A stretch of DNA of 64,000 bases from Rhodococcus opacus B4 (GTDB taxonomy: Bacteria > Actinomycetota > Actinomycetes > Mycobacteriales > Mycobacteriaceae). Position 1 is the first letter of the stretch. Each line of letters opens with the position of its first letter. Positions 28,736 through 37,974 of this stretch are shown one piece after another. The position numbers and the translations under genes are program-made. The DNA lies in the NCBI RefSeq assembly GCF_000010805.1, contig NC_012522.1, forward strand, positions 2,480,001 through 2,544,000. Reading direction: 5' to 3'. Under the pieces are notes generated by a model, which saw only the letters and a list, made by a program, of their open reading frames with translations, made no database searches and had not been told where the DNA came from.

Positions 28736-30682
28736 TCAGCCTTCGCAGCAGTGCTTCGCGGTGCTCGCCGGCAGGTCGAGCGCGGGATTGCGGTCGAAGA
28801 ACCCGACGGGCTTGAGCTTGAACCCGGCGTAGTCGACGGGCATGACCGGCCAGTCCTCGGGCCGGGGGAAGTGCGTCAGCCCGAACGTGTGCCACAGCAC
28901 CAGGTCTTCGCCTTCGATGTCGCGATTGCCCGCGACGAACGCCGGGAGACCGGCCTGGCCCGGATGCTGGTTGACGAAGTCGCCTGCGGGATAGCGCTCG
29001 GACTCGTCGTACTGCGTCACCCACAGGTGCTTCGTCGCGAACGCGGCGCGGGCGGCGATCGAACTCGACGGGTCGGCCAGGAGCACCGGCTGCCCCTCGG
29101 GGTGCAGGGCGTACCCGACGTCCTGGCCGAGCCGGTTCTGCTTGGTGGGATTGGTGATGTGCCAGACCCGGGCCTTGAGGTTGTCGGCGGTGCGCTGCCC
29201 CTCGGATTCGGTGGTCAGCTTCGTCTTCTGGCAGCGGAACGCGTTGCCCCACGGGTTCTCCGGCCCCATCGGGACGGGCACGGCATCCACTTCCTCGACA
29301 GTGTTCACGGTCCCGTCGACGGCCATGTCGAGGCGGGCCGAGAAGAGGTGCTGGTGGAACGGGGCACCGAGCCCGGGTGCCATCTGAGTGGAGAATCCCT
29401 CCGGACCGCGGTAGGCGGAGGTGAACACGATTCCGGTGGCCTTCGCCTCGAGTTCGATGGTGCCGTCCAGGTAGAGGTACCAGTAGAACCCGTAGTCGTA
29501 GTTGCCGATGGTGAGGAAGAACGAGATGACGAGGCGACGCGAGCGGCGGGTCTCGGTCATGCCGTTGAACATGTCGGTGTGCTTCCACAGGACGCCGTAG
29601 TCCTCCTCGTGGAGGCAGATCGCGTTCTTCATCACCCGCGGGTCGCCGGCCTCGTCGGCGATGGTGACGTCGAAGTACTGGATCTCACCGAGGCAGTCGC
29701 AGCCGAGTTCGAGCGAGTTCGTGTACCGGCCGAACAGGTACTCCCCCTGGTCGAAGTAGTTCTGCCAGTATCGAACCGGGGACGGATCGGCGTACGGGAC
29801 CACCATCTCCGCGATCGACGCCCGGTAGATCACGGGACGCTCGACTCCCCCGTCGTCGAACGACAGCTGGTGCAGTGTCAGTCCTTCCCGCACGTCGAAA
29901 CCGAAGCGGAACTTCCAGTCGGCCCAGGTGATCTCGTTGCCGTCGACGGAGAAGCTGGCACCCTCGGGCTGCGTGATCTCGATCGGCTTGAGATCGGTAC
30001 GGGTGGGCCTCGCGTGCGGTTCGGCGTCCCATTCACCACGCTCGGCGGGCACCGGTAGCTCGATTTCGTCGACCACCTTCACGACGCGGCGCTCGGTGAG
30101 GTCCACGTAGGCCACCACCCCGTCGATGGGGTGCGCCCACGGCAGGTCCGCCTTGTCCTCCTGGTGGAAGGCGAGTACGCGGACGATGCGGTGCCCGACC
30201 TCGTCCTCGTGGCCGAACACCCCGGCCGACAGGGGAACCGCCCGGACCTTCGACGGTTCGATGTCCCGCTTCGCCATCGCTGCGAGCCAGTCGGAGCTGC
30301 CGAGCAGGAACGCCTCGATGTCCTCGAACTCCTCGTCGAGAATCGGGACGTGACCGTCGGTGGCGGAATCGACCGTGGTGGAGCTGATCACACGGTTCTC
30401 CGTCACCGACACGACGAGGTCGGTGCCGATGCCGGTGGACCGGTCGAGCAGCAGGATCCGGGCGCGGCGCTCGATCGGATCGCCCGGGGTGAACGCGAGG
30501 ACCGTCGACTTGTGCGGCTCGGCGAGTGCGACGAACACGAAGCGCACGTTCTCGCCGACCAGGCCCTCGTCGGTGAGGAGTGCTTTCGCCGAACGGATCT
30601 CGTCCGCGGACAACGGGGTGAGCGGATGATCCGGGGCGGCGGAACCGACGGTGGCCGGGGTCTCGGTGGTGGCGGTACTCAT
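28736..30682 (-). CDS. Copper-containing primary amine oxidase (topaquinone)
   Basis: 648 residues from ATG 30682 (AAGGAGA). The topaquinone precursor Tyr is in GNYDYGF (pattern N-Y-D/E-Y). The copper ligands are the H-x-H in PFHQHLFSARLDM and a later His in HTFGLTHFPRPEDWP. The catalytic-base region is YRASIAEMVVPYADPSP. It oxidizes primary amines such as phenylethylamine or tyramine to aldehyde, ammonia and H2O2. No signal peptide, as in other actinobacterial histamine/phenylethylamine oxidases. Its start overlaps the stop of the upstream APC permease (ATGA), and a phenylacetaldehyde-type dehydrogenase lies next, so uptake, oxidation and aldehyde removal are linked. Confidence 0.92.
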   Translation of the reverse strand: MSTATTETPATVGSAAPDHPLTPLSADEIRSAKALLTDEGLVGENVRFVFVALAEPHKSTVLAFTPGDPIERRARILLLDRSTGIGTDLVVSVTENRVISSTTVDSATDGHVPILDEEFEDIEAFLLGSSDWLAAMAKRDIEPSKVRAVPLSAGVFGHEDEVGHRIVRVLAFHQEDKADLPWAHPIDGVVAYVDLTERRVVKVVDEIELPVPAERGEWDAEPHARPTRTDLKPIEITQPEGASFSVDGNEITWADWKFRFGFDVREGLTLHQLSFDDGGVERPVIYRASIAEMVVPYADPSPVRYWQNYFDQGEYLFGRYTNSLELGCDCLGEIQYFDVTIADEAGDPRVMKNAICLHEEDYGVLWKHTDMFNGMTETRRSRRLVISFFLTIGNYDYGFYWYLYLDGTIELEAKATGIVFTSAYRGPEGFSTQMAPGLGAPFHQHLFSARLDMAVDGTVNTVEEVDAVPVPMGPENPWGNAFRCQKTKLTTESEGQRTADNLKARVWHITNPTKQNRLGQDVGYALHPEGQPVLLADPSSSIAARAAFATKHLWVTQYDESERYPAGDFVNQHPGQAGLPAFVAGNRDIEGEDLVLWHTFGLTHFPRPEDWPVMPVDYAGFKLKPVGFFDRNPALDLPASTAKHCCEG

Positions 30683-32172
30683 CGTGCGATCTCCTTGTCG
30701 AGGACGGTGTCGTTCGTGTGGTGCTGCGGCGCAGCGGTATCGATGTGTCGTGCGGCGTGGGGCCTGAGCACGGCGACTGCGGCTCCCCCGGCGAAGGTTC
30801 CGACGAGCAGAACCCCGATGACGGCGGCGAGTGTGCTGGACCCGCCCACGAGAAGCGGGAGGTTGGCGACGGTCATGATCAGCAGCCCGGCCAGGCCGAC
30901 GAGCCCGAGCAGGGGTGCGATCACCGTGTTCCACAGTCGCCGGTCCACCCGGGTCCGGCCGAAGTAGACGAGGACGGCCACGGACGTCAGGGTCATCAGT
31001 GCGACGATGCCGACCGACGACACCCCGGCGAACCAGGCGAACACCTCGGTCACCGGGTCGAGCCCGGCGACGGCGGACGCGACGATCAGAACGAGCGCGG
31101 ACGCCGTCTGCACGACCGACGCGATGTACGGCGACGCGTGCCTGTCATGCGAACGGCCGCAGCCGGCGGGCAGGGCCGCGCTGTTCCCGAGGGAGAAGAT
31201 GTACCGGGACAGCACGTTGTGGAAGGACAGCAGCGCGGCGAACAGGCTCGTGATCAGGAAGATCTGAACGAGGTCGCCCGCGATCGCGCCGACGTAGCGG
31301 GTGGCGGTCTCGGTGATCATGCCTTCCGGGTTCTCCGTCGCGATGGCGACGGCGCCCTCGTCGCCCCATGCGCTGACCATCGCCCAGCTCGACAGTGCGT
31401 AGAAGCCGCCGATGACGAGCAGCGCCAGGTAGGTGGCCCGGGGGATGGTGCGACCCGGGTCGCGGGCCTCGTCGCGGAAGACGGCGGTGGCCTCGAATCC
31501 GATGTACCCGGCGATGGCGAAGATCAGGGCGATGCCGGGTGCCCCCGAGAAGAACTCGCCGGGGTGGAACGCCGCCGTCGAGAACCCCTCGTCTCCACCG
31601 CCGCGGAGGATGACGGCGGCATCGATGACGAGGACGATCCCGACCTCGCAGACGAGCAGCACGCCGAGCACCTTGCCGGACAGGTCGATGTGCCGGTAGC
31701 CGAGGACCGCGACCACCGCGGTCACGGCCAGAGCCCACACGTACCAGGGAAGTTCGGGACCGCCGTGCGCGGTGACGAAATCGTTGACGGCGGCCCCGAT
31801 GTATCCGTAGACCGCGCCCTGGACGGCGGTGTACGACAGCAGCGCGAGGAACGCGGAGCCGAGACCGGCGTGCCTGCCCAGGCCCTGCGTGACGTAGGTG
31901 TAGAACGCGCCGGCGCCGGGGAGGTGCTTGGCCATCGCGGTGAATCCGACGGCGAAGAACAGCAACACCACCGTGCAGACGACGTACGACGCGGGATAGG
32001 CGGCGCCGTTACCCGCCGAGATCCCCAGCGGGACGGTGCCGGCGATCACGGTCAACGGGGCCGCCGCCGCGACGACCATGAACACGATGGCACCCGGACC
32101 GAGGGTGCCTGCCAGTTTGCGAGACGCGCCGTCGCTGACTGCACTCGAGTGCGTTGAGGCGTTGGTTGTCAT
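30679..32172 (-). CDS. APC-superfamily amine/amino-acid permease
   Basis: 497 residues with about 12 membrane segments. The N-terminal APC signature is LGPGAIVFMVVAAAAPLTVI, followed by LPGAGAFYTYVTQGLG and the TM6 region FAIAGYIGFEATAVFRDEARDPGRTIPRATY. These transporters take up amino acids or amines by proton symport. The gene overlaps the amine oxidase start (ATGA), so it probably imports the oxidase's substrate. A GAAGGAAGCC ribosome site precedes the ATG. It is 47 bases downstream of the aldehyde dehydrogenase gene, so the three, with the small membrane protein, form one minus-strand operon. Confidence 0.88.
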   Translation of the reverse strand: MTTNASTHSSAVSDGASRKLAGTLGPGAIVFMVVAAAAPLTVIAGTVPLGISAGNGAAYPASYVVCTVVLLFFAVGFTAMAKHLPGAGAFYTYVTQGLGRHAGLGSAFLALLSYTAVQGAVYGYIGAAVNDFVTAHGGPELPWYVWALAVTAVVAVLGYRHIDLSGKVLGVLLVCEVGIVLVIDAAVILRGGGDEGFSTAAFHPGEFFSGAPGIALIFAIAGYIGFEATAVFRDEARDPGRTIPRATYLALLVIGGFYALSSWAMVSAWGDEGAVAIATENPEGMITETATRYVGAIAGDLVQIFLITSLFAALLSFHNVLSRYIFSLGNSAALPAGCGRSHDRHASPYIASVVQTASALVLIVASAVAGLDPVTEVFAWFAGVSSVGIVALMTLTSVAVLVYFGRTRVDRRLWNTVIAPLLGLVGLAGLLIMTVANLPLLVGGSSTLAAVIGVLLVGTFAGGAAVAVLRPHAARHIDTAAPQHHTNDTVLDKEIAR

Positions 32173-32219
32173 GGCTTCCTTCGACTTTCACGAGGCGAGG
32201 TGTGGGGGCGGCCGGGAAT

Positions 32220-33725
32220 CTAGAGCGCGATGTTCACGGACTTGCTCTGGGTGTATTCACCGATGGCGCCCTCACCGAGTTCGCGTCCCCATCCGGACTG
32301 CTTGTAGCCGCCGAACGGAAGTGCGGTGTCGAACGCGTTGTGGCAGTTCACCCACACCGTGCCCGCCTTGATCTCGGCCGCCACCTCGTGGGCGCGGGAG
32401 ACGTCCCGGGTCCACACGCTGGCGGCGAGGCCGTAGGGCGTGTCGTTGGCCGCGGCGCGGACCCCTTCGTCACGGTTGAACGGCACCGCGACCGCGACCG
32501 GTCCGAAGATCTCCTCCTGGTACACGCTGAAGTCGCGGTTCACGTCGACCAGCAGGGTCGGCTCGACGTAGTAGCCGGTGTCGCCGTGCCGCCCGCCACC
32601 GGCGAGGGCGCGGGCACCGGCGGCGAGCCCGGCGTCGATGTATCCGGTGACCTTGCCCAACTGCTCCTGCGAGATCAGCGGTCCGATGTCGTTGGTGGGG
32701 TCGAGGCCCGGCCCGATCTTCTGCGACTTCGCGAAATCGGCAACCCCGGACGTGAATTCGTCGAAGATCCGATCCTCGACGAGCAGACGCGTTCCGGCCG
32801 TGCAGGCCTGACCGTGGTTGAACAGGAACCCGCTGGCGACGCCCGGGATCGCGGCCTCGAGGTCGGCGTCGGAGAAGATCACCTGTGGGCTCTTGCCGCC
32901 GAGTTCGAGGGATACCTTCTTCAGGTTTCCCGACGCGGCGTTCACGATCTTCTTTCCCACCTCGGTGGATCCGGTGAACGCGACCTTGTCGACGTCGTCG
33001 TGACTCGACAGCGCCGCGCCGATGTCGCCGTAACCGGTGAGCACGTTGAACACGCCGTCGGGGACGCCGGCCTCGGCGATCACCTCGGCGAGGAGCAGCG
33101 CAGTGAGCGGGGTCTGCTCCGCAGGCTTGAGGATCATGGTGTTCGCGCAGGTCAGCGCCGGGGCCACCTTGAACGCGGCCATCACCAGCGGGAAGTTCCA
33201 GGGGATGATCTGCGCGCAGACGCCGATCGGTTCGCGGGTGGTGAACGCATGGAATCGTGCCCCGGGCGCCCACGGCACGGACACGGGGATGGTGCGGCCC
33301 TCGATCTTGGTGGCCCAGCCGGCGTAGTAGAAGAAGATCTCCGCCGCCCACGTCACGTCGACGGCCTTCGCGACCGCCACGGACTTGCCGTTGTCGATGG
33401 ATTCGAGCTGCGCGAACTGATCGGCCCGGGCGAGGATTCCCTCGCCGATCTTCCAGAGGATCCGCTGACGTTCGGCGGGGGTGATCGAGCGCCACGGCCC
33501 GGACTCGAAGGCCCGCCGGGCCACTGCCACCGTGCGGTCCACGTCCTCGACGCCGGCGTGCGGGACCGTCGTGATCACCTGTCCGGTGGCGGGATCGACC
33601 GTCTCGAACGTGCGGCCCGACGCCGAGTCCACCCAGCGGCCGTCGACGAACATGCGCTTCGGCGACGACACGAAGTCGACGACTCGGGGGTCGAGGGCTG
33701 CTGGGGAGTGAACGACTGCAGTCAT
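32220..33725 (-). CDS. NAD-dependent aldehyde dehydrogenase, phenylacetaldehyde dehydrogenase-like
   Basis: 501 residues from the second of two tandem ATGs (33725; the first is 33728), behind AGAGGAC. Rossmann and active-site motifs are complete: PWNFPLVMAAFKVAPAL, FTGSTEVGKKI, the general-base Glu in LELGGKSP, the nucleophile Cys in NHGQACTAGTRL, and EEIFGPVA. It oxidizes an aldehyde to the acid with NAD. Its place upstream of an amine permease and copper amine oxidase points to the arylacetaldehyde from the amine as the substrate. The 5' region has three copies of a 12-mer and faces a divergent permease-IclR pair. Confidence 0.88.
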   Translation of the reverse strand: MTAVVHSPAALDPRVVDFVSSPKRMFVDGRWVDSASGRTFETVDPATGQVITTVPHAGVEDVDRTVAVARRAFESGPWRSITPAERQRILWKIGEGILARADQFAQLESIDNGKSVAVAKAVDVTWAAEIFFYYAGWATKIEGRTIPVSVPWAPGARFHAFTTREPIGVCAQIIPWNFPLVMAAFKVAPALTCANTMILKPAEQTPLTALLLAEVIAEAGVPDGVFNVLTGYGDIGAALSSHDDVDKVAFTGSTEVGKKIVNAASGNLKKVSLELGGKSPQVIFSDADLEAAIPGVASGFLFNHGQACTAGTRLLVEDRIFDEFTSGVADFAKSQKIGPGLDPTNDIGPLISQEQLGKVTGYIDAGLAAGARALAGGGRHGDTGYYVEPTLLVDVNRDFSVYQEEIFGPVAVAVPFNRDEGVRAAANDTPYGLAASVWTRDVSRAHEVAAEIKAGTVWVNCHNAFDTALPFGGYKQSGWGRELGEGAIGEYTQSKSVNIAL

Positions 33726-33890
33726 CATGTCCTCTTCGATGGGAGTGAATGAATCTATGATTGAATCCGGCTTCTGCAGAACACTTTTGGCGGTAATTTT
33801 CGCCTCGTCGTGCTGCGGCCTGAACCCACGATAAACCCCGGATGTGTCGCCGGTCACTACTGAATCCGGATGGGAATCCGCGGTTGCGGC

Positions 33891-34024
33891 ATTCTCATTC
33901 GACATTTCCGGCCGCGGCGGCGTCGATTCTCATTCGACTTTTCCGGGTCGGCCCAGTTGATCTGCCCTACGCGCCGAACCCGGGTGCGGAATGGGGAACG
34001 CATTCTCCGGCCATTCTCATTCGA
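33891..34024. promoter_or_regulatory. Three direct copies of ATTCTCATTCGA in the divergent promoter region
   Basis: The 12-mer ATTCTCATTCGA occurs at 33891, 33926 and 34013, within the 417-bp gap between the aldehyde dehydrogenase (start 33725, minus) and the APC permease (start near 34143, plus). The first two extend to ATTCTCATTCGAC. Repeated sites in a divergent promoter next to an IclR gene suggest an operator array. The rest of the gap shows no coding sequence that I trust; two further short repeats (TGAATCCGG) occur at about 33765 and 33861. Confidence 0.5.
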
Positions 34025-34142
34025 GGTGATCGAAAATTAATTCCGATCGGCGCATCACGCTCGACTCCTGCGCTAGCGTGCAACTCATGCAGCCCGGGGT
34101 CGATCACGTGCGGGCAGGCGCGAAAGTGTGGAGAGCAGGTGC

Positions 34143-35600
34143 GTGGTGTCCGGTACACCGAGAATCAGAAGTAGATCACCGGTCGCCGGTCTCGAGCGCG
34201 CGCGCCTGAGCTTCGTCCAGGTGCTCGGGCAGTCCGTGTCCGCGGTCGCACCGTCGGCGGTGATGGTCACGCTGCCCGCTCTCGTCATCCCCGACGCCGG
34301 CCGGGCGACCCTCGCAGTGTTCGCCGCCGCGGCGATCCTGATGACCGCGGTCGGCTACTGCGTCGGACAGTTCGCCACGCGGATGGTGGCCGTCAGCGGT
34401 CTCTACAGCTACATCGTGAAGGGTCTCGGGGCGGTCCCCGGTTTCGCCGGCGGCTGGTCGCTGCTCGTCGGTTACGCCGCCGCCGCCATGGCGAGCACGC
34501 TCGGCGCCGCGAGTTACCTCGCGGCGCTACTCGGCCGGGTCGGACTTCCGACGGGGTCAACGCTCATCGCGGTCCTCGCGGCGATCGTCGGGCTGCTCGC
34601 CCTGCTGCTGATGATCCGGGGGGTGAAGTTGTCGGCGCGGATCATGCTCGCCATCGAGGTCTTCGCCATCGTCGCCGCCTCGGCCGCCCTCGTCGTCGCG
34701 TTCGTCCAATCGGTCCGGGAGGGCGCGACCGCGTCGGCGGGCGGCGCGAAATCGGGGTCCGCGGTCGGGTTCGCCGTGCTGCTCGCGATCACGTCGTTCG
34801 TCGGATTCGAGAGCGCGGGCACGGTGGCGCGGGAAGCCCGCAACCCGTTCGTCACCGTTCCGCGCGCCATCCGGTGGACCCCGATCGCCCTGGGCGTTCT
34901 GTACGTGTTCGCGGCCGCCCTGCAACTGCCGGAGCCGGTGCGAGAGGGAGTCGACTCGCTGCCGATCGTCCTCACGTTGCCCGACACGTCCGGCGCCGGG
35001 TCGTCGGCGCTGTCGGTCGTGATGGAACTCGGCATCACCGCCTCCTGGTTCGCCTGCGTCCTCGGTTCGACGACCGCACTGTCGCGAACCCTGTTCGCGA
35101 TGGGCCGCGAAGGAGTGGTTCCGACCGTGTTCGGCCGGACGCACCACCGGTTCCACACCCCGCACGTGGCGCTGGCGGCCGCGATGCCGGTGATCGTCGC
35201 CGTCCCCGTCGTCTACCTGTTCGTCAGCGGTTCGAGCCGCGACGTCCTGATCGGGCTGCTCGCGGTGTCCGCGCACGGCTACGTCCTCGCGTACGTGCTG
35301 CTGTGCGTCGCGACGCCGGCGTTCCTCCGGCGGATCGGCGAACTGACCCGGCTCCCCCTGGTCATCGGCGCGCTGGCGGCGACGGCGATGGTGGCACTGG
35401 TCGGGTGGGCGGCGTTCTCGCGAACGTACGTCGCGGGTGCGGCGACCGCCGTCTACGTGCTTCTCATGCTCCTCGGCGCCGCGGTGTTCGCGATCCGCGC
35501 GAGGCGATCCCCCGGAATCGGAGAACGGATGGGTGTGTACGACGAGGCCGTGGCCGACGACCTGCTGGGCCGCTACCGCCCGTGGGAGGTCCGCCGGTGA
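34143..35600 (+). CDS. APC-superfamily amino-acid/amine permease
   Basis: 485 residues with about 12 membrane segments. TM1 is FVQVLGQSVSAVAPSAVMVT, TM2-3 include VAVSGLYSYIVKGLG, and the TM6 region ITSFVGFESAGTVAREARNP with TVPRAIRWTP is the APC hallmark. The frame is open to GTG 34128, but GGAG at 34130 fits GTG 34143 or 34146 better. Divergent from the dehydrogenase-permease-amine oxidase operon and overlapped by the IclR gene (GTGA), so it is probably a second importer for the same amines or related amino acids. Confidence 0.84.
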   Translation: MVSGTPRIRSRSPVAGLERARLSFVQVLGQSVSAVAPSAVMVTLPALVIPDAGRATLAVFAAAAILMTAVGYCVGQFATRMVAVSGLYSYIVKGLGAVPGFAGGWSLLVGYAAAAMASTLGAASYLAALLGRVGLPTGSTLIAVLAAIVGLLALLLMIRGVKLSARIMLAIEVFAIVAASAALVVAFVQSVREGATASAGGAKSGSAVGFAVLLAITSFVGFESAGTVAREARNPFVTVPRAIRWTPIALGVLYVFAAALQLPEPVREGVDSLPIVLTLPDTSGAGSSALSVVMELGITASWFACVLGSTTALSRTLFAMGREGVVPTVFGRTHHRFHTPHVALAAAMPVIVAVPVVYLFVSGSSRDVLIGLLAVSAHGYVLAYVLLCVATPAFLRRIGELTRLPLVIGALAATAMVALVGWAAFSRTYVAGAATAVYVLLMLLGAAVFAIRARRSPGIGERMGVYDEAVADDLLGRYRPWEVRR

Positions 35601-36352
35601 GCCCCGACGACAGGGCCCTGTCGGGTCGGCAGCCGAAGGCCGTCACCAGCGCACTGCGGGTGCTCGAGGAGGTGGCCCGCGCCGGCTCGGGTGTCACGGC
35701 GAAAGACATCGCCGCCCGCCTGTCGATGCCGTCGGCGACCACGTACCGGCTGCTCAACATCCTCGTCGGCGAAGGCTATGTGGTGCGGCTCCCCGACCTG
35801 TCGGGGTTCGCCCTGGGCCAGAAGATCGGGGTCCTCGTCGACGCCGCCGTCGTGCCCACCGTGTGTGCGGCGGCGCGGGAGGTCCTCGCCGAGCTTCGAC
35901 TGTCGGTGCGCTTCGGGGTCCACCTCTTCTACTACACCAACGTCGCCGTCCGCACCGCCGACGCCGACCCCGAATATCCGCCGCCGGAGGACGAGTCGTT
36001 TCTCAACCAGCACCTGTACGCGTGTGCGGTCGGCAAGCTTCTCCTCGCGGAGAAGTCGGAACTCGAATCCGTGATCCCCCGTTGGGAGCCCCGGGCGCTG
36101 ACGGCCCGCACCCTCGTCGCGCGGAGCGAACTGATCGCGAATCTGGACCTGATCCGCAGCCGGGGGTTCGCCACCCAACTCGCGGAGCTGCGGGACGCGT
36201 CGGCGTGTGTCGCCGTCCCCGTCCGGTCCGGATCGGGGACGCTCGTGGGCAGCCTGGCCCTGTCGGGGCACGTCGATCACGAACACCTCATGTTGCGCCA
36301 CGTCCCGTCACTGCGGGAGCACGCGGAACGGCTCGCCCCGCTGATGGCCTGA
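35597..36352 (+). CDS. IclR-family transcriptional regulator
   Basis: 251 residues from GTG 35597, overlapping the permease stop. N-terminal winged helix (about 10-70): AVTSALRVLEEVARAGSGVT then AKDIAARLSMPSATTYRLLN. C-terminal effector domain of the GAF-like IclR type (about 80-250): HLYACAVGKLLLAE, RSRGFATQLAELRDASACVA and VPVRSGSGTLVGSLALSG. IclR proteins bind small acids and control neighbouring catabolic operons. Being translationally coupled to a permease and facing an amine-oxidation operon, it most likely controls both directions, possibly through the ATTCTCATTCGA repeats. Confidence 0.88.
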   Translation: MSPDDRALSGRQPKAVTSALRVLEEVARAGSGVTAKDIAARLSMPSATTYRLLNILVGEGYVVRLPDLSGFALGQKIGVLVDAAVVPTVCAAAREVLAELRLSVRFGVHLFYYTNVAVRTADADPEYPPPEDESFLNQHLYACAVGKLLLAEKSELESVIPRWEPRALTARTLVARSELIANLDLIRSRGFATQLAELRDASACVAVPVRSGSGTLVGSLALSGHVDHEHLMLRHVPSLREHAERLAPLMA

Positions 36353-36439
36353 CGTCACGTCGACCGTGGCCCGAATTTTCTCCGAGTATTCACGCGCCGG
36401 TCCGTCGAAGTCAGGCGATATCCGGCGGACGGAAATAAG

Positions 36440-37357
36440 ATGAGTGATGACGAAAAACCCGCCGGGCCCGCACCATCCGGTCGCCCTCGAAGCGGTCCCG
36501 TGAAGCCGGGACTGCCCCCGGTCCTCGCCGCGTGCGTGGTGGCGCTCGCGCTCCCGTGGACTCAGCCGGCCGCGGCGGACGCCGCACCGGACTCCCCCGT
36601 CCGGTACGTCGCATTGGGTGACTCGCGCGCCACCGGGTCACCTCAGGATCTGCTGTCGATTCGAGACGGGTGCTTCCGCACATCCGACGCGTACCCCCAG
36701 ATCGTCGCCGACACCCTGAGCCCGGCATCGTACGTCAGCCGGGCGTGCGCGGGCGCGAAGACCGAAAATATTACGACAACACCGCAATTCACCGTCACCG
36801 GGCCGCAGCCTCCGCAGATCGGGGCCCTCCGGCCGGACACGACGCTCGTCACCGTCAGCATCGGCGGAAACGACATCGCGTGGTCGTCGTTGGTCGAGCC
36901 CTGCTACACGCCCGCCCCGGGGTTGGACGCGAAGTGTCGTGGCGACGCCATCACGGCGCGGCGCATGAACGACGCTCTCGCGGTGCTCGGCCCGAAGGTC
37001 TCCACCACCCTGGCCGCAATCGCCGCGAAGGCTCCGGCCGCAACAGTGCTCCTGGTGGGGCACGGGGGCATCTTCGGTGACCGCGGCTGCTGGCCCTTCG
37101 TCCCGGCGAGCGACGCCGACGCCGCCTTCGTGGTGCAGTTCTTCGTGCGAATGAACAACGTTCTCGCCGATGCAGCGCGCACCAACGGCGCCCGGTTCGT
37201 CGACGTGGCCGCCGCGGCGACGGGGCACGATGCGTGCGCCGGCCCCGATCGGCGCTGGTTCGAGGGCCTCGTCCCCCAGTCGTTCACGATGCCCCTGCAC
37301 CCCACCCACGAGGGGCTGAACGCGATGGCCTCGCTGGTCGTCACCGCCCTTTTGTGA
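36440..37357 (+). CDS. Secreted SGNH/GDSL-family esterase or lipase
   Basis: 305 residues. A hydrophobic signal segment (about 26-45, VLAACVVALALPWTQPAAADA) ends near residue 48. The SGNH blocks are all visible: Ser in YVALGDSRATG (block I), CAGAKTENI (block II), the oxyanion Asn in SIGGNDIAW (block III), and the His in LHPTHEGLNAM (block V). Six or more Cys in the mature part suggest disulfides, as in the Streptomyces-type lipases. Block I has Arg where GDSYAAG is usual. It hydrolyses ester bonds outside the cell; the substrate is unknown. It stands alone between the IclR gene and a WhiB gene. Confidence 0.86.
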   Translation: MSDDEKPAGPAPSGRPRSGPVKPGLPPVLAACVVALALPWTQPAAADAAPDSPVRYVALGDSRATGSPQDLLSIRDGCFRTSDAYPQIVADTLSPASYVSRACAGAKTENITTTPQFTVTGPQPPQIGALRPDTTLVTVSIGGNDIAWSSLVEPCYTPAPGLDAKCRGDAITARRMNDALAVLGPKVSTTLAAIAAKAPAATVLLVGHGGIFGDRGCWPFVPASDADAAFVVQFFVRMNNVLADAARTNGARFVDVAAAATGHDACAGPDRRWFEGLVPQSFTMPLHPTHEGLNAMASLVVTALL

Positions 37358-37556
37358 CCGGCGGGCGGGCAGGCACGGCACTGCGGATACCCGACCTGGT
37401 GGCACACGCGGAAGCCCATCCGGTATACCCTTGAAACGGGTCGTACGGTTTGTTATCCGGCAACGGCCGTAACCGATACCGACACTCACACACAGAACAT
37501 CGACATCGGTTTCCCGGCACGTGGATCTGCCACGGGCCGGGAACGGAAGGACCGCA

Positions 37557-37862
37557 GTGCTGTTGGCAGAAACGTCAGGAATACGGGCCCCCGCGGCCGC
37601 ACCCCATCACGAGGGGTGGCGCGAGGTCGCCGCGTGCCGCGGAGTCGCATCGTCGGTGTTCTTCTCCCCCGACGGCGAACGCGGTCAGGCCCGGGCCCGT
37701 CGCGAGGCGAACGCCCAGCAGATCTGCGAGGACTGCCCGGTCCTCGCCCAGTGCCGCGACCACGCCCTGGCAGCGGACGAACCGTACGGAATCTGGGGAG
37801 GGATGACCGAGGCCGACCGCCGGCGCCACGCTCGCCGAACCCGCTCCGGCGAGCGCCGCTGA
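37557..37862 (+). CDS. WhiB-family iron-sulfur transcription factor
   Basis: 101 residues from GTG 37557 (GGAAGGA site). The four Fe-S cysteines are AACRG and C-x2-C-x5-C in CEDCPVLAQC, followed by the GIWGG turn (EPYGIWGGMTEADRR) and a basic tail (RRRHARRTRSGERR). WhiB proteins carry a 4Fe-4S cluster and act with the main sigma factor. No AT-hook of the WhiB7 kind is seen. It is strikingly similar to the second WhiB at 48376 (shared FFSPDGERG, QQIC/KQIC, DCPVLAQCR, GIWGGM). The two bracket the decayed region and the hydroxy-amino-acid cluster. Confidence 0.9.
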   Translation: MLLAETSGIRAPAAAPHHEGWREVAACRGVASSVFFSPDGERGQARARREANAQQICEDCPVLAQCRDHALAADEPYGIWGGMTEADRRRHARRTRSGERR

Positions 37863-37974
37863 CCGGTTCCGGACTCTCCGTGACGATTGCCGAACGGGTT
37901 GGCCACCTTGTTCGTCGGCGTGGTGGTGGTCATCTTCTCCATGACCGGAGTAGAGGTCGTCACGATCGCGGCCG

